A stretch of DNA of 64,000 bases from Rossellomorea sp. SC111 (GCF_024733565.1 NZ_JANIOC010000001.1:124001-188000); one strand, 5' to 3'. Positions 37,788 to 47,883 are shown, numbered from the stretch's first letter. The notes: generated by a model not told the origin, from the sequence alone. Program-made: numbers and translations.

Positions 37788-38750
37788 TTAATATTTTCTC
37801 TTGCCGATATAGTTTGCGATATTTTTAAGGGTTTTCTTTACACGGTTATATGGAAGGTGCTCCAGATCTTTCAAGGCTCTATCAAGATACATCCTGCTGA
37901 GCTCATGGGACCGGTCAATGGCATCGGTAGCCAGGATGGAGGATATGACCTCTTTCATCTCGTCGGGGGTGGTATATTCCGTCACTCTTTCAATCTTTGA
38001 TTTCAACTCCGGGTTTTCCATGGCATACAGAATCGGAAGGGTGATATTTCCTTGCCACAAGTCACTTCCCGCAGGTTTCCCCAGTTCTTCCTCACTTGCT
38101 GTAAGGTCCAGGATATCATCCGTGATTTGGAAACTCATTCCCACATTGTAACCAAATCGGTAAAGGCGTCTGTGAATCTCTTCAGGCGCTCCGGAAGAAA
38201 TAGCACCAAGCTGGCAGCTTACGGCAATAAGCAAAGCGGTTTTCCTTTTAATCCGTAAAAGATAATCCCGCAGGTTCTGATCAAATCGATATTTATCTTC
38301 GATTTGAGCGATTTCACCCTTACATAATTCCACCAGTGTGTGTGATAAAATCTGATGTGCTTCAGGAACTTTTATAGATGTCATATATTCAAGGGCCCGT
38401 GCAAAAATATAATCCCCTGTATACATCGCAATACGATTATCCCATTGGGCTTTAATCGTCGGTTTTCCCCTTCTCAACTCTGCGTCGTCGATCACATCGT
38501 CGTGTACGAGGGAAGCCATGTGCATCAGCTCTAATGCTACCGCTACATTTTTCACAATATTAATATCATATTGTCCAAATTTTGCAGACAGTAATACAAA
38601 CACCGGCCGGATTCTCTTCCCACCTGCTTGAAGAAGGTGAAGGGAGGCTTCTTGTAAAAGCCGGGATTCTGACTCTATCGCTACTTCCAATTCCTTTTCA
38701 ATTTCATCTATATCCGTTTTAAGAAACGAATACATCCTGTTTAGCTTCAT
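37788..38750 (-). CDS. hepT: Heptaprenyl diphosphate synthase component II
   Basis: Catalytic subunit making the C35 side chain of menaquinone-7 from FPP and IPP. 320 aa. Both aspartate-rich motifs are present: LVHDDVIDDAELRRG and QITDDILDLTASEEELGKP. Works as a heterodimer with HepS, encoded two genes upstream. Follows menG by 27 bp in the operon hepS-menG-hepT. Confidence 0.96.
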   Translation of the reverse strand: MKLNRMYSFLKTDIDEIEKELEVAIESESRLLQEASLHLLQAGGKRIRPVFVLLSAKFGQYDINIVKNVAVALELMHMASLVHDDVIDDAELRRGKPTIKAQWDNRIAMYTGDYIFARALEYMTSIKVPEAHQILSHTLVELCKGEIAQIEDKYRFDQNLRDYLLRIKRKTALLIAVSCQLGAISSGAPEEIHRRLYRFGYNVGMSFQITDDILDLTASEEELGKPAGSDLWQGNITLPILYAMENPELKSKIERVTEYTTPDEMKEVISSILATDAIDRSHELSRMYLDRALKDLEHLPYNRVKKTLKNIANYIGKRKY

Positions 38751-38777
38751 AGTTTTTCCACCTAATTTACGAATTTC

Positions 38778-39479
38778 TTACTTTCTGCCGGCATGCATAG
38801 CAGCAACCCCGCCACTATATGGCTTCACATGTATGTCTTTAAAGCCGGCTTCTTCAAACATCTGTGCAAGCTCCTTCATGCCCGGAAAATCCCTGGCAGA
38901 TTCCTGCAGCCAGGAATACTCATTAAAGCTCTTGGCAAATATCTTCCCGAACACGGGCATCACAAAACGGAAATAAGCGTAATACATCTGCTTGAAACCA
39001 AACATGGTCGGTTGGGAGGTTTCAAGGCAGACAGCCATCCCTCCAGGTTTCACTACGCGGTTCATTTCCTTCAAGACGTGAAGATAGTCGGGTACATTAC
39101 GTAAGCCGAAGCCAATGGTCACATAATCAAACGTGTTATCGTCGAAAGGGAGCTCCATGGCGTTCCCATGAATCAATTCGATATTATTCAGGTGGGACTC
39201 TTCGACTTTCTCTTTACCGATCGAAAGCATATTTTGACTGAAATCAAGACCAACCACACTGCCGGAATCACCAACTTCTTCCCCCATGGCAAGCGTCCAG
39301 TCCGCAGTACCGCAGCACACGTCAAGAGCCTTGGAGCCGGGCTTCACATTCATATGCTTCATAGTATCTTTTCTCCATTTTATATGCTGTTGGAAACTGA
39401 TTACGGAGTTCATCTTATCATAATTGGAATAAATTTTTTCAAATACTCCGTGGACTTTTTGTTCTTTCGACTGCTGCAT
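38778..39479 (-). CDS. menG: Demethylmenaquinone methyltransferase
   Basis: SAM-dependent C-methylation, the last step of menaquinone synthesis (also called menH/ubiE). 233 aa. SAM site [16 protein letters not shown], then [11 protein letters not shown] and [29 protein letters not shown]. The C-terminal [13 protein letters not shown] is the family end. Lies between hepS and hepT, with 6 bp after hepS. Confidence 0.96.
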   Translation of the reverse strand: MQQSKEQKVHGVFEKIYSNYDKMNSVISFQQHIKWRKDTMKHMNVKPGSKALDVCCGTADWTLAMGEEVGDSGSVVGLDFSQNMLSIGKEKVEESHLNNIELIHGNAMELPFDDNTFDYVTIGFGLRNVPDYLHVLKEMNRVVKPGGMAVCLETSQPTMFGFKQMYYAYFRFVMPVFGKIFAKSFNEYSWLQESARDFPGMKELAQMFEEAGFKDIHVKPYSGGVAAMHAGRK

Positions 39480-39485
39480 GTCGTT

Positions 39486-40319
39486 TTACCCTTCTTCCGC
39501 GTATAGTTTGGTCATTGGTTCAGGCTCCATATAAGGTATCAGCTCTACGATAAGCTTCTTAAAATAGGGCGTGTCCGGCTCGATGGTCTCTAACTTCGCT
39601 TGGACCTTTCTCTTTGTCACTTCTATGAGTTCATCTATTTGAGACAGCAGATGACCCTTTTCTTCCTTCGTTAAGTGGAAGTCCGGTGCATCCTGGCCGG
39701 TTCGGTTGGACAAAGTGGTCAAAGCCCGTATAAAGCTCGTATACTGAGAATGCCCGAGACTGCTTTTCTCCTTAACGAGCTTCTTGTAAAGCAGGGCTTC
39801 TTCTACGATTTCAATCCATTGATTGCCTTCAAAGGAACGATAGAAGTTGGACACAATCGCTGATTCTCTCGTCTTTAATTTCTTCATGAGTTCAGCGATG
39901 CTCTTATGTTCGTCCTTGTATATGGAAATTTTGCTTTCATTTATTTCTTTGATCGCTTTTGCTAAATGTGAGATCAGTTCAACATCATCTGTTTCTGCGA
40001 GGATTTTATAATAGAGGCTGCTGAAATATACTCCAGCGAGTACTGTCAGTTGCCTTTCCTTCAAGGAATCACGTTCAGAGATTGTAACCTTTTCATGCGT
40101 ATCAAGGGCTATCTGCAATAACATGGCAGTCGAAATCCACTGTACAACTTCTTTACTCATCGTCCGTCCTTCGCTTAAGAAAGGCAGGAGCAGAAAATAG
40201 ATCCGGTCCCGGTCAATATACGGTTGATCGATGTATTCCTTTAGATAAGAGTGATGCAACTGCTCTTCTATGTATTGATGAATGATATTCGCTTGATGGT
40301 TACAATCAATGAATTTCAT
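39486..40319 (-). CDS. hepS: Heptaprenyl diphosphate synthase component I
   Basis: Non-catalytic partner subunit of HepT. 277 aa, all-alpha. Conserved landmarks are KEVVQWISTAMLLQIALDTHEKV, LTVLAGVYFSSLYYKILAE and the C-terminal ELIPYMEPEPMTKLYAEEG. Identification rests on family resemblance plus its place ahead of menG-hepT. First gene of the menaquinone operon. Confidence 0.93.
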   Translation of the reverse strand: MKFIDCNHQANIIHQYIEEQLHHSYLKEYIDQPYIDRDRIYFLLLPFLSEGRTMSKEVVQWISTAMLLQIALDTHEKVTISERDSLKERQLTVLAGVYFSSLYYKILAETDDVELISHLAKAIKEINESKISIYKDEHKSIAELMKKLKTRESAIVSNFYRSFEGNQWIEIVEEALLYKKLVKEKSSLGHSQYTSFIRALTTLSNRTGQDAPDFHLTKEEKGHLLSQIDELIEVTKRKVQAKLETIEPDTPYFKKLIVELIPYMEPEPMTKLYAEEG

Positions 40320-40433
40320 ACCCTGTAATCCCCATTTCTACTATGTATCGGTCTAAAAATTTCAGCAATAAATATTATACCATAAAATACTCCACAATAG
40401 GGAACTTGACCTTATCCCTCTTAAGGAGAGTAT

Positions 40434-40480
40434 AACAAAGGGGACGACCACGAAGCCGAAAACTCCTTAGTCCGTCCCTC
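40434..40480 (-). terminator. Probable terminator of folE-mtrB
   Basis: On the minus strand GGGACGGAC and GTCGTCCCC form a stem around a ~20-nt loop containing a second small hairpin. TTTGTTATAC follows. It lies about 40 bp past the mtrB stop. Confidence 0.65.
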
Positions 40481-40518
40481 CTTTATTTTTCTCTATCAGC
40501 CAAAAGCAGAATAGAAGA

Positions 40519-40740
40519 TTATTTCTTATTATCACTCTCAACCTCGCCGTAACTGGTGACGATCGTCGCTTTCCCTCTTACTTTAATGGCGGATGTGTGA
40601 TCCGTAAATTGGGCGATCATCACCTCACCTTTATCCAGCTTCTCTGAATGATGAAACCTGGTGTCCGTCCCTCTTGTCAGTCCGATCACATTCACGCCGT
40701 CTTCAATTGCTTTGATGACAATATAATCATTTGAATTCAT
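40519..40740 (-). CDS. mtrB: Trp RNA-binding attenuation protein (TRAP)
   Basis: Forms an 11-mer ring that, with tryptophan bound, wraps GAG/UAG repeats in trp mRNA leaders and triggers attenuation. 73 aa. Nearly the whole core is conserved with B. subtilis [24 protein letters not shown] and [19 protein letters not shown]. The RNA-binding Lys/Lys/Arg positions (EKLDKGE, IKVRGKA) are present. It follows folE by 12 bp. The trp operon it should control is not at its usual site in this window. Confidence 0.96.
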   Translation of the reverse strand: MNSNDYIVIKAIEDGVNVIGLTRGTDTRFHHSEKLDKGEVMIAQFTDHTSAIKVRGKATIVTSYGEVESDNKK

Positions 40741-40752
40741 TTGTCGTCACTC

Positions 40753-41319
40753 CTAATTCTTTATAAAAGAAAGAACTTCACTTCGTGCCTGAGCATTTTC
40801 TTTGAACGTCCCTCTTACAGCTGTTGTCACTGTACTTGAACCCGGCTTCTTCACGCCCCTCATCGTCATGCACATATGCTCCGCTTCAACGACTACCATG
40901 GCACCGTGAGGAAGAAGGGTTTCCATGATCGTATCCGCTACTGTCGACGTAATTCTTTCTTGAAGCTGAGGGCGTTTGGCAACGGATTCAACTGCCCTTG
41001 CAAGTTTACTTAATCCTGCTACCTTACCATCCCTTGGAATATACGCAACATGTGCCTTTCCGAAGAATGGGACAAGGTGATGCTCGCACATTGAATAGAA
41101 CGGAATATCCTTTACCAGCACCAGTTCTTCATGTTCTTCACTGAATATGGTTTCAAAGTATTCTTTCGGATCATGATCAAGACCTGAAAATACTTCTGCA
41201 TACATTTTCGCCACTCGCTTTGGCGTATCTAATAAGCCTTCTCTATTAGGATTCTCTCCAATAGCTTCTAATATTAATCGAACTGCTTCTTCTATTTGGC
41301 CATGATTGACTTGTGCCAT
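40753..41319 (-). CDS. folE: GTP cyclohydrolase I
   Basis: First step of folate synthesis (mtrA in B. subtilis). 188 aa. Zinc ligands and catalytic residues are in [19 protein letters not shown] and [26 protein letters not shown] is also conserved. SD AGGAGG lies 8 bp before the ATG. First gene of folE-mtrB, as in B. subtilis. Confidence 0.97.
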   Translation of the reverse strand: MAQVNHGQIEEAVRLILEAIGENPNREGLLDTPKRVAKMYAEVFSGLDHDPKEYFETIFSEEHEELVLVKDIPFYSMCEHHLVPFFGKAHVAYIPRDGKVAGLSKLARAVESVAKRPQLQERITSTVADTIMETLLPHGAMVVVEAEHMCMTMRGVKKPGSSTVTTAVRGTFKENAQARSEVLSFIKN

Positions 41320-41495
41320 AATGTTGTCCTCCTAAAATAACTAAAGAAATAGTAACATTGTTAATATTAGCACAAGCCCATAATGTCATCAAAGACTAGT
41401 GCTTTAGAAGTTTTATATTAATATAAATCACACAATAAAAGAAGAAAAATTCATACATAATTTCCGGGAGAACATTTCATACTAAAAGTGAAAAA

Positions 41496-41524
41496 ACAAA
41501 AAGGCCGCATAATTATGCGACCTT
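41496..41524 (-). terminator. Rho-independent terminator of hbs
   Basis: AAGGTCGCATAATTATGCG and its near-perfect continuation form a tight palindrome, followed on the minus strand by TTTTTG. It lies about 25 bp after the hbs stop. Confidence 0.9.
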
Positions 41525-41547
41525 CCCGTTACGCTCAAAGTATGTAA

Positions 41548-41820
41548 TTATTTTACAGCTTCTTTAAGCGCTTTACCTGGTTTGAAAGCAGGTACTTTGC
41601 TAGCTGAGATTTCGATCTCTTCACCTGTTTGTGGGTTGCGACCTTTACGGGCTGCACGCTCACGTACTTCGAAGTTACCGAATCCGATTAATTGTACTTT
41701 ATCACCGTTTGCAAGTGAATTTTGAATTGTATCGAAAACAGCGTCAACCGCTTTAGTAGCGTCCTTCTTAGATAGCTCAGCAGCTTCTGCAACAGCATTG
41801 ATAAGTTCTGTCTTGTTCAT
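41548..41820 (-). CDS. hbs: Histone-like DNA-binding protein HBsu
   Basis: Nucleoid protein of the HU family, essential in B. subtilis. 90 aa. The N-terminal helices start [21 protein letters not shown]. The beta-arm that embraces DNA is [20 protein letters not shown], ending with [15 protein letters not shown]. The start at 41820 has GGGAGGAGGTGAATGGC upstream, a strong SD fitting high expression. The 12 residues that could be read further upstream include this SD and are not protein. Confidence 0.97.
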   Translation of the reverse strand: MNKTELINAVAEAAELSKKDATKAVDAVFDTIQNSLANGDKVQLIGFGNFEVRERAARKGRNPQTGEEIEISASKVPAFKPGKALKEAVK

Positions 41821-42349
41821 GCCATTCACCTCCTCCCAAGGAAATGTCTCAGTCATGATTCATTTACTTTAATATCATTAGTAAACAACTTTAGCGAATT
41901 CTATACATGATGTGTAAAAAAAACGCTTGAAAACGTTGCTGAATCAATATTCAACAACAATTCTGTTAAAAGATTATCACAATAGATTAACCTTAGCAAG
42001 AACAAATCAAGAAATAATGGGAATCTTTTCTTATTTGCAACACAAATGTAATAGAACCACCATCCATGCCTTTATTCTCGCACTCTAATCAACCTATCAC
42101 TTCTTTCGGATGACTGCAACCAATACCCTCATCTGCCAGGTACTCTATTTTAGTTCCCAACCTTGGAATCCCGTAAACATCCATACCCTTCACTCATCAG
42201 GTTTGCATACCTTTTAAGATGGCATCCCTCTACAGCATTCCCTTCCACAAACCCATATATACCAAGTGTTCACATCATCTATCATAGTTTCAAAAACTTT
42301 TTAATGACTCTTGAAAATTTATAATTATACAATGCGAAAATCTACAGCC
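41821..42349. other. Long leader/promoter region upstream of hbs
   Basis: About 530 bp between the spoIVA hairpin and hbs. The part close to hbs is AT-rich and should hold the hbs promoter(s), but I could not choose a convincing -35/-10 pair. The distal part is purine-rich on the minus strand and has only very short open frames, the best being 31 codons at 42089-42184. No tRNA or riboswitch was recognised. Confidence 0.45.
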
Positions 42350-42396
42350 GGAGGGTCATTTGCTTATGAAATGAAAAGACAAAAAAATGACCCTCC
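42350..42396 (-). terminator. Probable terminator of spoIVA
   Basis: GGAGGGTCATTT and its exact complement form a 12-bp stem around a 23-nt loop, about 20 bp after the spoIVA stop. The downstream T-tract is weak (GATTTTCG). Confidence 0.6.
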
Positions 42397-42414
42397 TAAG
42401 AAGGTCAAAGACAT

Positions 42415-43893
42415 TTATAATATAATGGCGATCAATCCACCCGATCCTTCGTTGATGATCCTTTCTAATGTATCTTTAAGTTTATATCTTGCATTTTCCG
42501 GCATCAAGGAGAGTTTGGCCTGAATACCTTCTCTTACGATGGAACTCAAGCTTCTCCCGAAAATATCGGAGTTCCAGATGGACAGTGGATCATCTTCAAA
42601 ATCCTGCATCAGGTAGCGCACCAGTTCTTCGCTCTGTTTTTCCGTCCCGATGATCGGTTCAAACTTAGACTGTACATCCACTTTGATCATGTGTATGGAT
42701 GGGGCCACCGCTTTCAGACTGACACCGAATCTTGCTCCCTGCCTAATGATTTCAGGTTCATCCAGGCTCATATCGTTCAGTGATGGGGCAGCAATTCCAT
42801 ATCCTGTCTGCTTCACCATTCTCAGCGCATCTGATATTTGATCATATTCGGCTTTCGCATGGGCGAAATCCTGCATTAATTCCAATAGATGATCTTTCCC
42901 TCGGATTTCCACCCCAACAATTTCCTTCAGAACTTCGTCATACAGTTCATCGGGTGCGTAAAGGTCGATTTCAGCAATCCCTTGACCCATATCGATACCG
43001 GCAAGTCCCGCACGTTCGATATGATCGAATTCACTGAAGTAGTGGACAACCCGATCGACATCCCGGAGTCGCTTAATATCCTTGACCGTTTCTTTCACGG
43101 CTTCCTGGTAGTTCTGTCTCAACCAGTGCTCTTCCTTTAATACCATTACCCAGCTTGGAAGGTTGACATTCACTTCCAGTACCGGGAATTCAAATAGCGC
43201 TTCTCTAAGTACATTGAGAACATCCGAGTCCCTCATGCTCTCCACACTCATGGCGAGGACAGGGATGTCATACTTAACTTGAAGTTTCACTCTCAGGTCT
43301 TCTGTCTCAGGAGCATGAGGCCTCGCCGAGTTAATGACCATAATAAATGGTTTACCTACTTCTTTCAGTTCCTCGATGACGCGCTCTTCCGCCTCAATGT
43401 AGTCCCCTCTTCCAATTTCCCCGATGGAGCCGTCCGTTGTCACAACCACTCCGATCGTAGAATGCTCCTGGATGACTTTCCGGGTCCCGATCTCTGCTGC
43501 TTCATGGAATGGTATAGGCTCTTCATACCATGGAGTATTGATCATCCTGGGCCCATTTTCATCTTCATATCCTTTCGCACCAGGGACCGTATATCCAACA
43601 CAATCTACCAATCTAATATTCACTTCGAGTCCTTCATCGACATGAACTGAGATGGCTTGATTCGGAACAAATTTCGGTTCAGTCGTCATGATGGTCCTGC
43701 CAGCCGCACTTTGAGGTAACTCATCCTGCGCTCTTGCCCGTTCTGATTCACTTGCGATGTTAGGAAGGACCACAAGTTCCATGAATTTCTTGATGAATGT
43801 TGATTTTCCTGTTCTGACTGCTCCCACCACACCTAAATAGATATCTCCGCCTGTTCTTTCGGCAATGTCTTTAAATAGATCGACTCTTTCCAA
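42415..43893 (-). CDS. spoIVA: Stage IV sporulation protein A (coat morphogenetic ATPase)
   Basis: Polymerises by ATP hydrolysis on the forespore surface to form the coat basement layer. 492 aa, exactly the B. subtilis length when started at the TTG at 43893 (reading LERVDLFKDIAERTGG). GGGAGG lies 7 bp before this TTG, whereas the ATG five codons earlier has no SD. Walker A GVVGAVRTGKSTFIKKF and the Walker B-side VDCVGYTVPGAKGYEDENGP are intact. The C-terminal NEGSGGLIAIIL, needed for anchoring through SpoVM contact, is identical in form to the family. Confidence 0.96.
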   Translation of the reverse strand: MERVDLFKDIAERTGGDIYLGVVGAVRTGKSTFIKKFMELVVLPNIASESERARAQDELPQSAAGRTIMTTEPKFVPNQAISVHVDEGLEVNIRLVDCVGYTVPGAKGYEDENGPRMINTPWYEEPIPFHEAAEIGTRKVIQEHSTIGVVVTTDGSIGEIGRGDYIEAEERVIEELKEVGKPFIMVINSARPHAPETEDLRVKLQVKYDIPVLAMSVESMRDSDVLNVLREALFEFPVLEVNVNLPSWVMVLKEEHWLRQNYQEAVKETVKDIKRLRDVDRVVHYFSEFDHIERAGLAGIDMGQGIAEIDLYAPDELYDEVLKEIVGVEIRGKDHLLELMQDFAHAKAEYDQISDALRMVKQTGYGIAAPSLNDMSLDEPEIIRQGARFGVSLKAVAPSIHMIKVDVQSKFEPIIGTEKQSEELVRYLMQDFEDDPLSIWNSDIFGRSLSSIVREGIQAKLSLMPENARYKLKDTLERIINEGSGGLIAIIL

Positions 43894-44096
43894 GAGATTC
43901 CCTCCCATCTTATATTCCAGGGATGTTTCATCCGTGTATTCTGTGTCTCACATTCTATATTTATGATGTTGTCCCAATGACTTATGACTATTAATATGCT
44001 TTTTTTCCCCCCTTATGATGAAAAGTGAAAAATTTATTATGTCTTTAGCATTTATGATCATTTGTTTTGATGAAATAACCCTATAAAGGATGACAT

Positions 44097-44143
44097 AAAA
44101 ATAATAACCCTTCCCTTACAATATATTTTGCAAGAAAAGGGTT
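44097..44143 (-). terminator. Rho-independent terminator of yphE-yphF
   Basis: A 16-bp stem on the minus strand, AACCCTTTTCTTGCAA with TTGTAAGGGAAGGGTT (G-T wobbles included), ends 5 bp past the yphF stop and is followed by ATTATTTTTATG. Confidence 0.88.
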
Positions 44144-44147
44144 ATGC

Positions 44148-44876
44148 CTATTTTGTCATAAAGACAGGTTCGTTATTTTCATCGACCGTATACGGTAAAG
44201 AATATGCAGGAACAAAGTATGTATCTTTTACAAGTAAATGCCGGATATCTTCACCTTTTTTAACTTCTTTATCTCCCGATTTGAGTTCTTCAAATAAGTC
44301 CATTGAGTAATCCACAAAAATGTCTCCATCCCCGTTGATGACAAGGGGAAGATTTTTATTGGAATAAGGGCTATTCACGTAGACTTCTTCATCATAGCCA
44401 AGCTCCTTATAATTCAGGGTATAAACATTATGCGCTACCTCTTTATCAAACGGAGGATAGTCTTGGGTCTGAATCCTGATTTTCAATTCTCTTATCTGTT
44501 CAGCCATACGAAGGTCAAATATCTTGACTTCCGGCTTTTCTTCCACATTCACCAGAACATATTGAAAGATTCCGCCATTTTCAAAGGCGTTCCCCGGGAT
44601 TTCGGGTAAGTATCTGGGGGATAATTTCCTAAAATCAATCGGATATTTCTGATAGATGGGAGTATCCTGATCCCGTGTCTTAATCGGAAGCAGTCCGCTA
44701 TTATCTTTCTGATAGGTTTCCACTGCTTGTTGTACAGCCTTTACCTGGGTTTCATACGGTATCTGATTTTGACTTAATTCTTCATCCGGATACAAACAAC
44801 CGGAAAGTATGCTCATCGTAAATATGAGGAGTAGTGCTGTTATACTAAAGCGCTTCAATCTAAAACGTCCTTTCAA
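44148..44876 (-). CDS. yphF: YphF-like lipoprotein
   Basis: 242 aa. The signal peptide ends in a lipobox (MSILSGC, Cys at about residue 27), so it should be lipid-anchored outside the membrane. The mature part is hydrophilic, mixed alpha/beta. Position spoIVA-yphF-yphE-gpsA is as in B. subtilis. Function unknown. It follows yphE by 10 bp. Confidence 0.85.
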   Translation of the reverse strand: MKGRFRLKRFSITALLLIFTMSILSGCLYPDEELSQNQIPYETQVKAVQQAVETYQKDNSGLLPIKTRDQDTPIYQKYPIDFRKLSPRYLPEIPGNAFENGGIFQYVLVNVEEKPEVKIFDLRMAEQIRELKIRIQTQDYPPFDKEVAHNVYTLNYKELGYDEEVYVNSPYSNKNLPLVINGDGDIFVDYSMDLFEELKSGDKEVKKGEDIRHLLVKDTYFVPAYSLPYTVDENNEPVFMTK

Positions 44877-44886
44877 TCGGGCGGTC

Positions 44887-45084
44887 CTAATTGGTAGGTC
44901 CGCTTAATACTATATAAATCATCATGAGCCCACCAGCGATCATCAGTATGTATGCCATGAAAGCTGTGATAAAACGCAGGAATTTCTGCTTAATCTTATA
45001 TCTGCTGAAATAAATCGTCAATATGGCAAAAAACATGAATCCCATCGAGGCAAACGAAATCCACATCTTCATCATCGAATCCAA
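44887..45084 (-). CDS. yphE: YphE, DUF2768 small membrane protein
   Basis: 65 aa with two transmembrane helices (MWISFASMGFMFFAILTIYF and FMAYILMIAGGLMMIYIVL) joined by a basic loop (SRYKIKQKFLRF). SD AGGAGGGATGTAC precedes the start. Length and topology match DUF2768 proteins of spore-formers. No known function. Confidence 0.85.
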   Translation of the reverse strand: MDSMMKMWISFASMGFMFFAILTIYFSRYKIKQKFLRFITAFMAYILMIAGGLMMIYIVLSGPTN

Positions 45085-45414
45085 AGTACATCCCTCCTGT
45101 TATCGAATGTATTATATCATAAGATTTTTATTAAAGAATAGAAAAGAATGGTTGTTCAAGAATCTGATACAATCCTCAAAGGGGGGCTTATGGATAAAAT
45201 CAAAAAAAAGCTTCTCAAGTATCTCAACATCATAGACGTCAACATACTAAGAGAAGCTCTAATAAGGGAGACCTACCCATCCATAGGCAAAGCTGTATAT
45301 ATTCATGACAGTGTATGCAGAACGATCAGTGTTCGCATCCTCGAATGCCTATAAATTGAGGAATAATTGTGTATTGGATAAAAATCATCATTCAAGCATG
45401 TCTATATTCTCAAA
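45085..45414. other. Gap between yphE and gpsA
   Basis: 330 bp. It contains the yphE promoter area and a strong minus-strand terminator at 45196-45258. About 155 bp separate that terminator from the gpsA stop, with no gene-like frame. A 54-codon plus-strand frame (45190-45354) overlaps the terminator and is judged spurious. Confidence 0.6.
45196..45258 (-). terminator. Rho-independent terminator of der-gpsA
   Basis: On the minus strand AGCTTCTC-TT-AGTAT pairs with ATACT-T-GAGAAGCT around a ~20-nt loop and is followed by TTTTTTTT. It lies unusually far (about 155 bp) from the gpsA stop. Confidence 0.8.
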
Positions 45415-46461
45415 TCAGGTTAAACGTTCACCCAAAATATTCACAAGGTCTTCCATTTCATTCGTTTTCCCACGACCCATCAAGTGATCAACCGCTTCTT
45501 TCGCTTCAACTTTATTGAAGAGGACATCGTATAGTGCATCGGTAATAGGCATATTCACTTCATACTTTTCAGCCAGCTGATGGGCAGCTTTCGTCGTGCG
45601 GACCCCTTCTACGACCATGCCCATATTGGCCAGCACCTCATCCAGATTATGACCCTTCCCGAGCATATTCCCGGCTCTCCAGTTTCTTGAGTGCACACTT
45701 GTACACGTCACGATGAGGTCGCCGATTCCCGTTAACCCTGAAAACGTCAGCGGATTTGCCCCCATTTTCGTTCCTAAACGGGCGATCTCAGCAAGCCCCC
45801 GTGTAATGAGAGCCGCTTTGGCATTATCTCCGTACCCCAAGCCGTCAGTAATTCCGGCAGCAAGGGCGATGATATTCTTTAACGCCCCACCAATTTCAAC
45901 ACCAAGGAGATCCGGATTCGTGTAAACACGAAAATTCATGTTCATGAAGAGATCCTGAACTTCTTCAGCCGCCTTCATATCCTTAGACGAAACGGTCACA
46001 GTGGTTGGATGCCTTAAGCTCACTTCTTCAGCGTGGCTTGGTCCTGATAACACCACTACTGTATGTAGATTCTCAGGTGACATTTCATCTTCAATCAATT
46101 CTGAAATTCTGAGGAGGGAATCAGGTTCAATTCCCTTACTCACATGGACAACGGTCAATGGCGCACGTTGAACCTCTTGAATCTGCCCCAGGACCCCGCG
46201 GATCGCTTTCGTTGGCACAGCCAGAATGATGGTATCAACGCCATCCAATGACTCCCCAAGGTCATGATGCCCTATAATGGATTCAGGGAGCTCGATTTCT
46301 TTCAAATACTTTTGATTGGTATGCTTAGAGTTGATTTCATCGATTTGTTCTTTTTTGTGGCCCCAAAGCCTTACTTCCAATCCATTATCAGCCAGCACCA
46401 TCGCTAGAGCCGTACCCCAGCTTCCTGCTCCGACTACCGTTACTTTTTTTGAACTTTTCAT
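45415..46461 (-). CDS. gpsA: Glycerol-3-phosphate dehydrogenase [NAD(P)+]
   Basis: Makes sn-glycerol-3-phosphate for phospholipid synthesis. 348 aa. Nucleotide-binding [19 protein letters not shown], catalytic lysine region [17 protein letters not shown] and substrate-binding NSRNWRAG-like [12 protein letters not shown]. The start at 46461 has AAGGTGGGTG upstream; longer readings run into der. Downstream of der, 16 bp apart. Confidence 0.96.
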   Translation of the reverse strand: MKSSKKVTVVGAGSWGTALAMVLADNGLEVRLWGHKKEQIDEINSKHTNQKYLKEIELPESIIGHHDLGESLDGVDTIILAVPTKAIRGVLGQIQEVQRAPLTVVHVSKGIEPDSLLRISELIEDEMSPENLHTVVVLSGPSHAEEVSLRHPTTVTVSSKDMKAAEEVQDLFMNMNFRVYTNPDLLGVEIGGALKNIIALAAGITDGLGYGDNAKAALITRGLAEIARLGTKMGANPLTFSGLTGIGDLIVTCTSVHSRNWRAGNMLGKGHNLDEVLANMGMVVEGVRTTKAAHQLAEKYEVNMPITDALYDVLFNKVEAKEAVDHLMGRGKTNEMEDLVNILGERLT

Positions 46462-46477
46462 TTTTACACCCACCTTA

Positions 46478-47788
46478 TTATTTTCTAGCACGCGCAATAA
46501 TACGAATAGGGGTTCCTTCAAATCCAAATGCATCACGTATTCTATTTTCCAAGAATCGTTCATAAGAGAAGTGCATTAATTCAGGATCATTGACAAACAC
46601 AACGAATGTAGGAGGCTTTACAGCCACTTGTGTCGCATAGTATATCCGTAATCTCTTTCCATTATCAGTCGGTGTCGGATTCATGGCAACAGCATCCATG
46701 ACGACTTCGTTCAGCACGCTGGATTGTACACGCATGGCGTGATTTTCACTTGCCGTATTGATGATCGGCAGCAATGTGTGAATGCGCTTCTTTGTTTTCG
46801 CAGAAAGGAAGACGATTGGAGCATAGTCAAGGAATTGAAAATGTTCCCTGATATTCTTTTCCCATTTATTCATGGTTTTCTCATCTTTGTCCACGGCGTC
46901 CCATTTATTCACGACAATGACCACAGCACGACCGGCGTCATGTGCATACCCTGCGATTTTCTTGTCCTGCTCGATGATTCCTTCTTCACCGTCTATGACT
47001 GAGAGGACGACATCTGATCGCTCAATGGCTCTGAGAGCTCTTAACACACTATATTTTTCAGTGGTTTCATACACTTTCCCTTTTTTCCTCATACCCGCTG
47101 TGTCAATGATGACGTAGTCCTGTCCATCATACGTATAGGAGGAGTCAATGGCATCCCGCGTCGTGCCTGCTACGTTACTGACGATGACACGGTCTTCCCC
47201 TAATAAAGCGTTGACTAAAGAGGATTTCCCCACATTCGGACGACCGATCAAAGAAAATTTGATGACATCTTCTGCGTACTGCTCTTCCTCTTCCTGTTTG
47301 AAGTTCTTCACGACCTCGTCGAGTAGATCTCCCAGACCAAGTCCGTGGGAACCTGAAATAGGATACGGTTCGCCGAATCCTAAAGAGTAGAAATCATAAA
47401 TCATTTCCCTCATTTCAGGATTATCGATTTTGTTTATCCCTAATACGACCGGTTTCTTTGATCTGTAAAGAATTTTGGCAACAATTTCATCAGCAGCTGT
47501 GACGCCTTCACGGCCATTCGTCAAGAATACAATGACATCGGCTTCATCAATCGCAATTTCAGCCTGTTGTCTGATCTGATCCAGGAATGGTTCATTTCCC
47601 AGTTCAATCCCGCCTGTATCGATGATATTAAATTCATGCGTCAGCCATTCTGCAGAACTATATATACGGTCCCTTGTTACACCAGGTACATCTTCAACGA
47701 TGGATATTCTTTCACCAACAATTCTATTAAAGATCGTGGACTTCCCGACGTTCGGACGCCCTACGATTGCTATTACTGGTTTAGTCAC
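46478..47788 (-). CDS. der: Ribosome-assembly GTPase Der (EngA)
   Basis: Two tandem GTPase domains and a KH-like C-terminal domain, needed for 50S maturation. 436 aa. First P-loop [13 protein letters not shown] with DTGGIE and NKID; second [14 protein letters not shown] with [10 protein letters not shown] and NKWD. Start: GTG at 47788 ([13 protein letters not shown]) gives exactly the B. subtilis length and has AAAGGGTGAT just upstream. ATG at 47794 and GTG at 47797 are alternatives but stand too close to that SD. Confidence 0.95.
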   Translation of the reverse strand: MTKPVIAIVGRPNVGKSTIFNRIVGERISIVEDVPGVTRDRIYSSAEWLTHEFNIIDTGGIELGNEPFLDQIRQQAEIAIDEADVIVFLTNGREGVTAADEIVAKILYRSKKPVVLGINKIDNPEMREMIYDFYSLGFGEPYPISGSHGLGLGDLLDEVVKNFKQEEEEQYAEDVIKFSLIGRPNVGKSSLVNALLGEDRVIVSNVAGTTRDAIDSSYTYDGQDYVIIDTAGMRKKGKVYETTEKYSVLRALRAIERSDVVLSVIDGEEGIIEQDKKIAGYAHDAGRAVVIVVNKWDAVDKDEKTMNKWEKNIREHFQFLDYAPIVFLSAKTKKRIHTLLPIINTASENHAMRVQSSVLNEVVMDAVAMNPTPTDNGKRLRIYYATQVAVKPPTFVVFVNDPELMHFSYERFLENRIRDAFGFEGTPIRIIARARK

Positions 47789-47883
47789 GTTCATCACCCT
47801 TTCTGTAAGAAGTTGTTTCGTTCTTACATTTCCTCTTTTTAAGCCTGTTCAATCATTATCATAAACTGAGCTATGCATAAGAA

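Noticed and set aside
41926-41945. cre-like sequence upstream of hbs (TTGAAAACGTTGCTG)
   Set aside because: It misses two fixed positions at the 3' end of the CcpA consensus, unlike the gudB site.
42089-42184. Minus-strand 31-codon frame (MDVYGIPRLGTKIEYLADE...) in the hbs upstream region, with GAAGGG before the ATG
   Set aside because: Protein-like in composition, but very short, with no recognised homologue or conserved neighbour. It could be a remnant or chance; comparison with relatives would decide.
45190-45354. Plus-strand 54-codon frame with SD-like AAAGGGGGG and start MDKIKKKLL
   Set aside because: It overlaps the minus-strand gpsA terminator. Its Lys run comes from the terminator T-tract, and the rest has no recognisable features.
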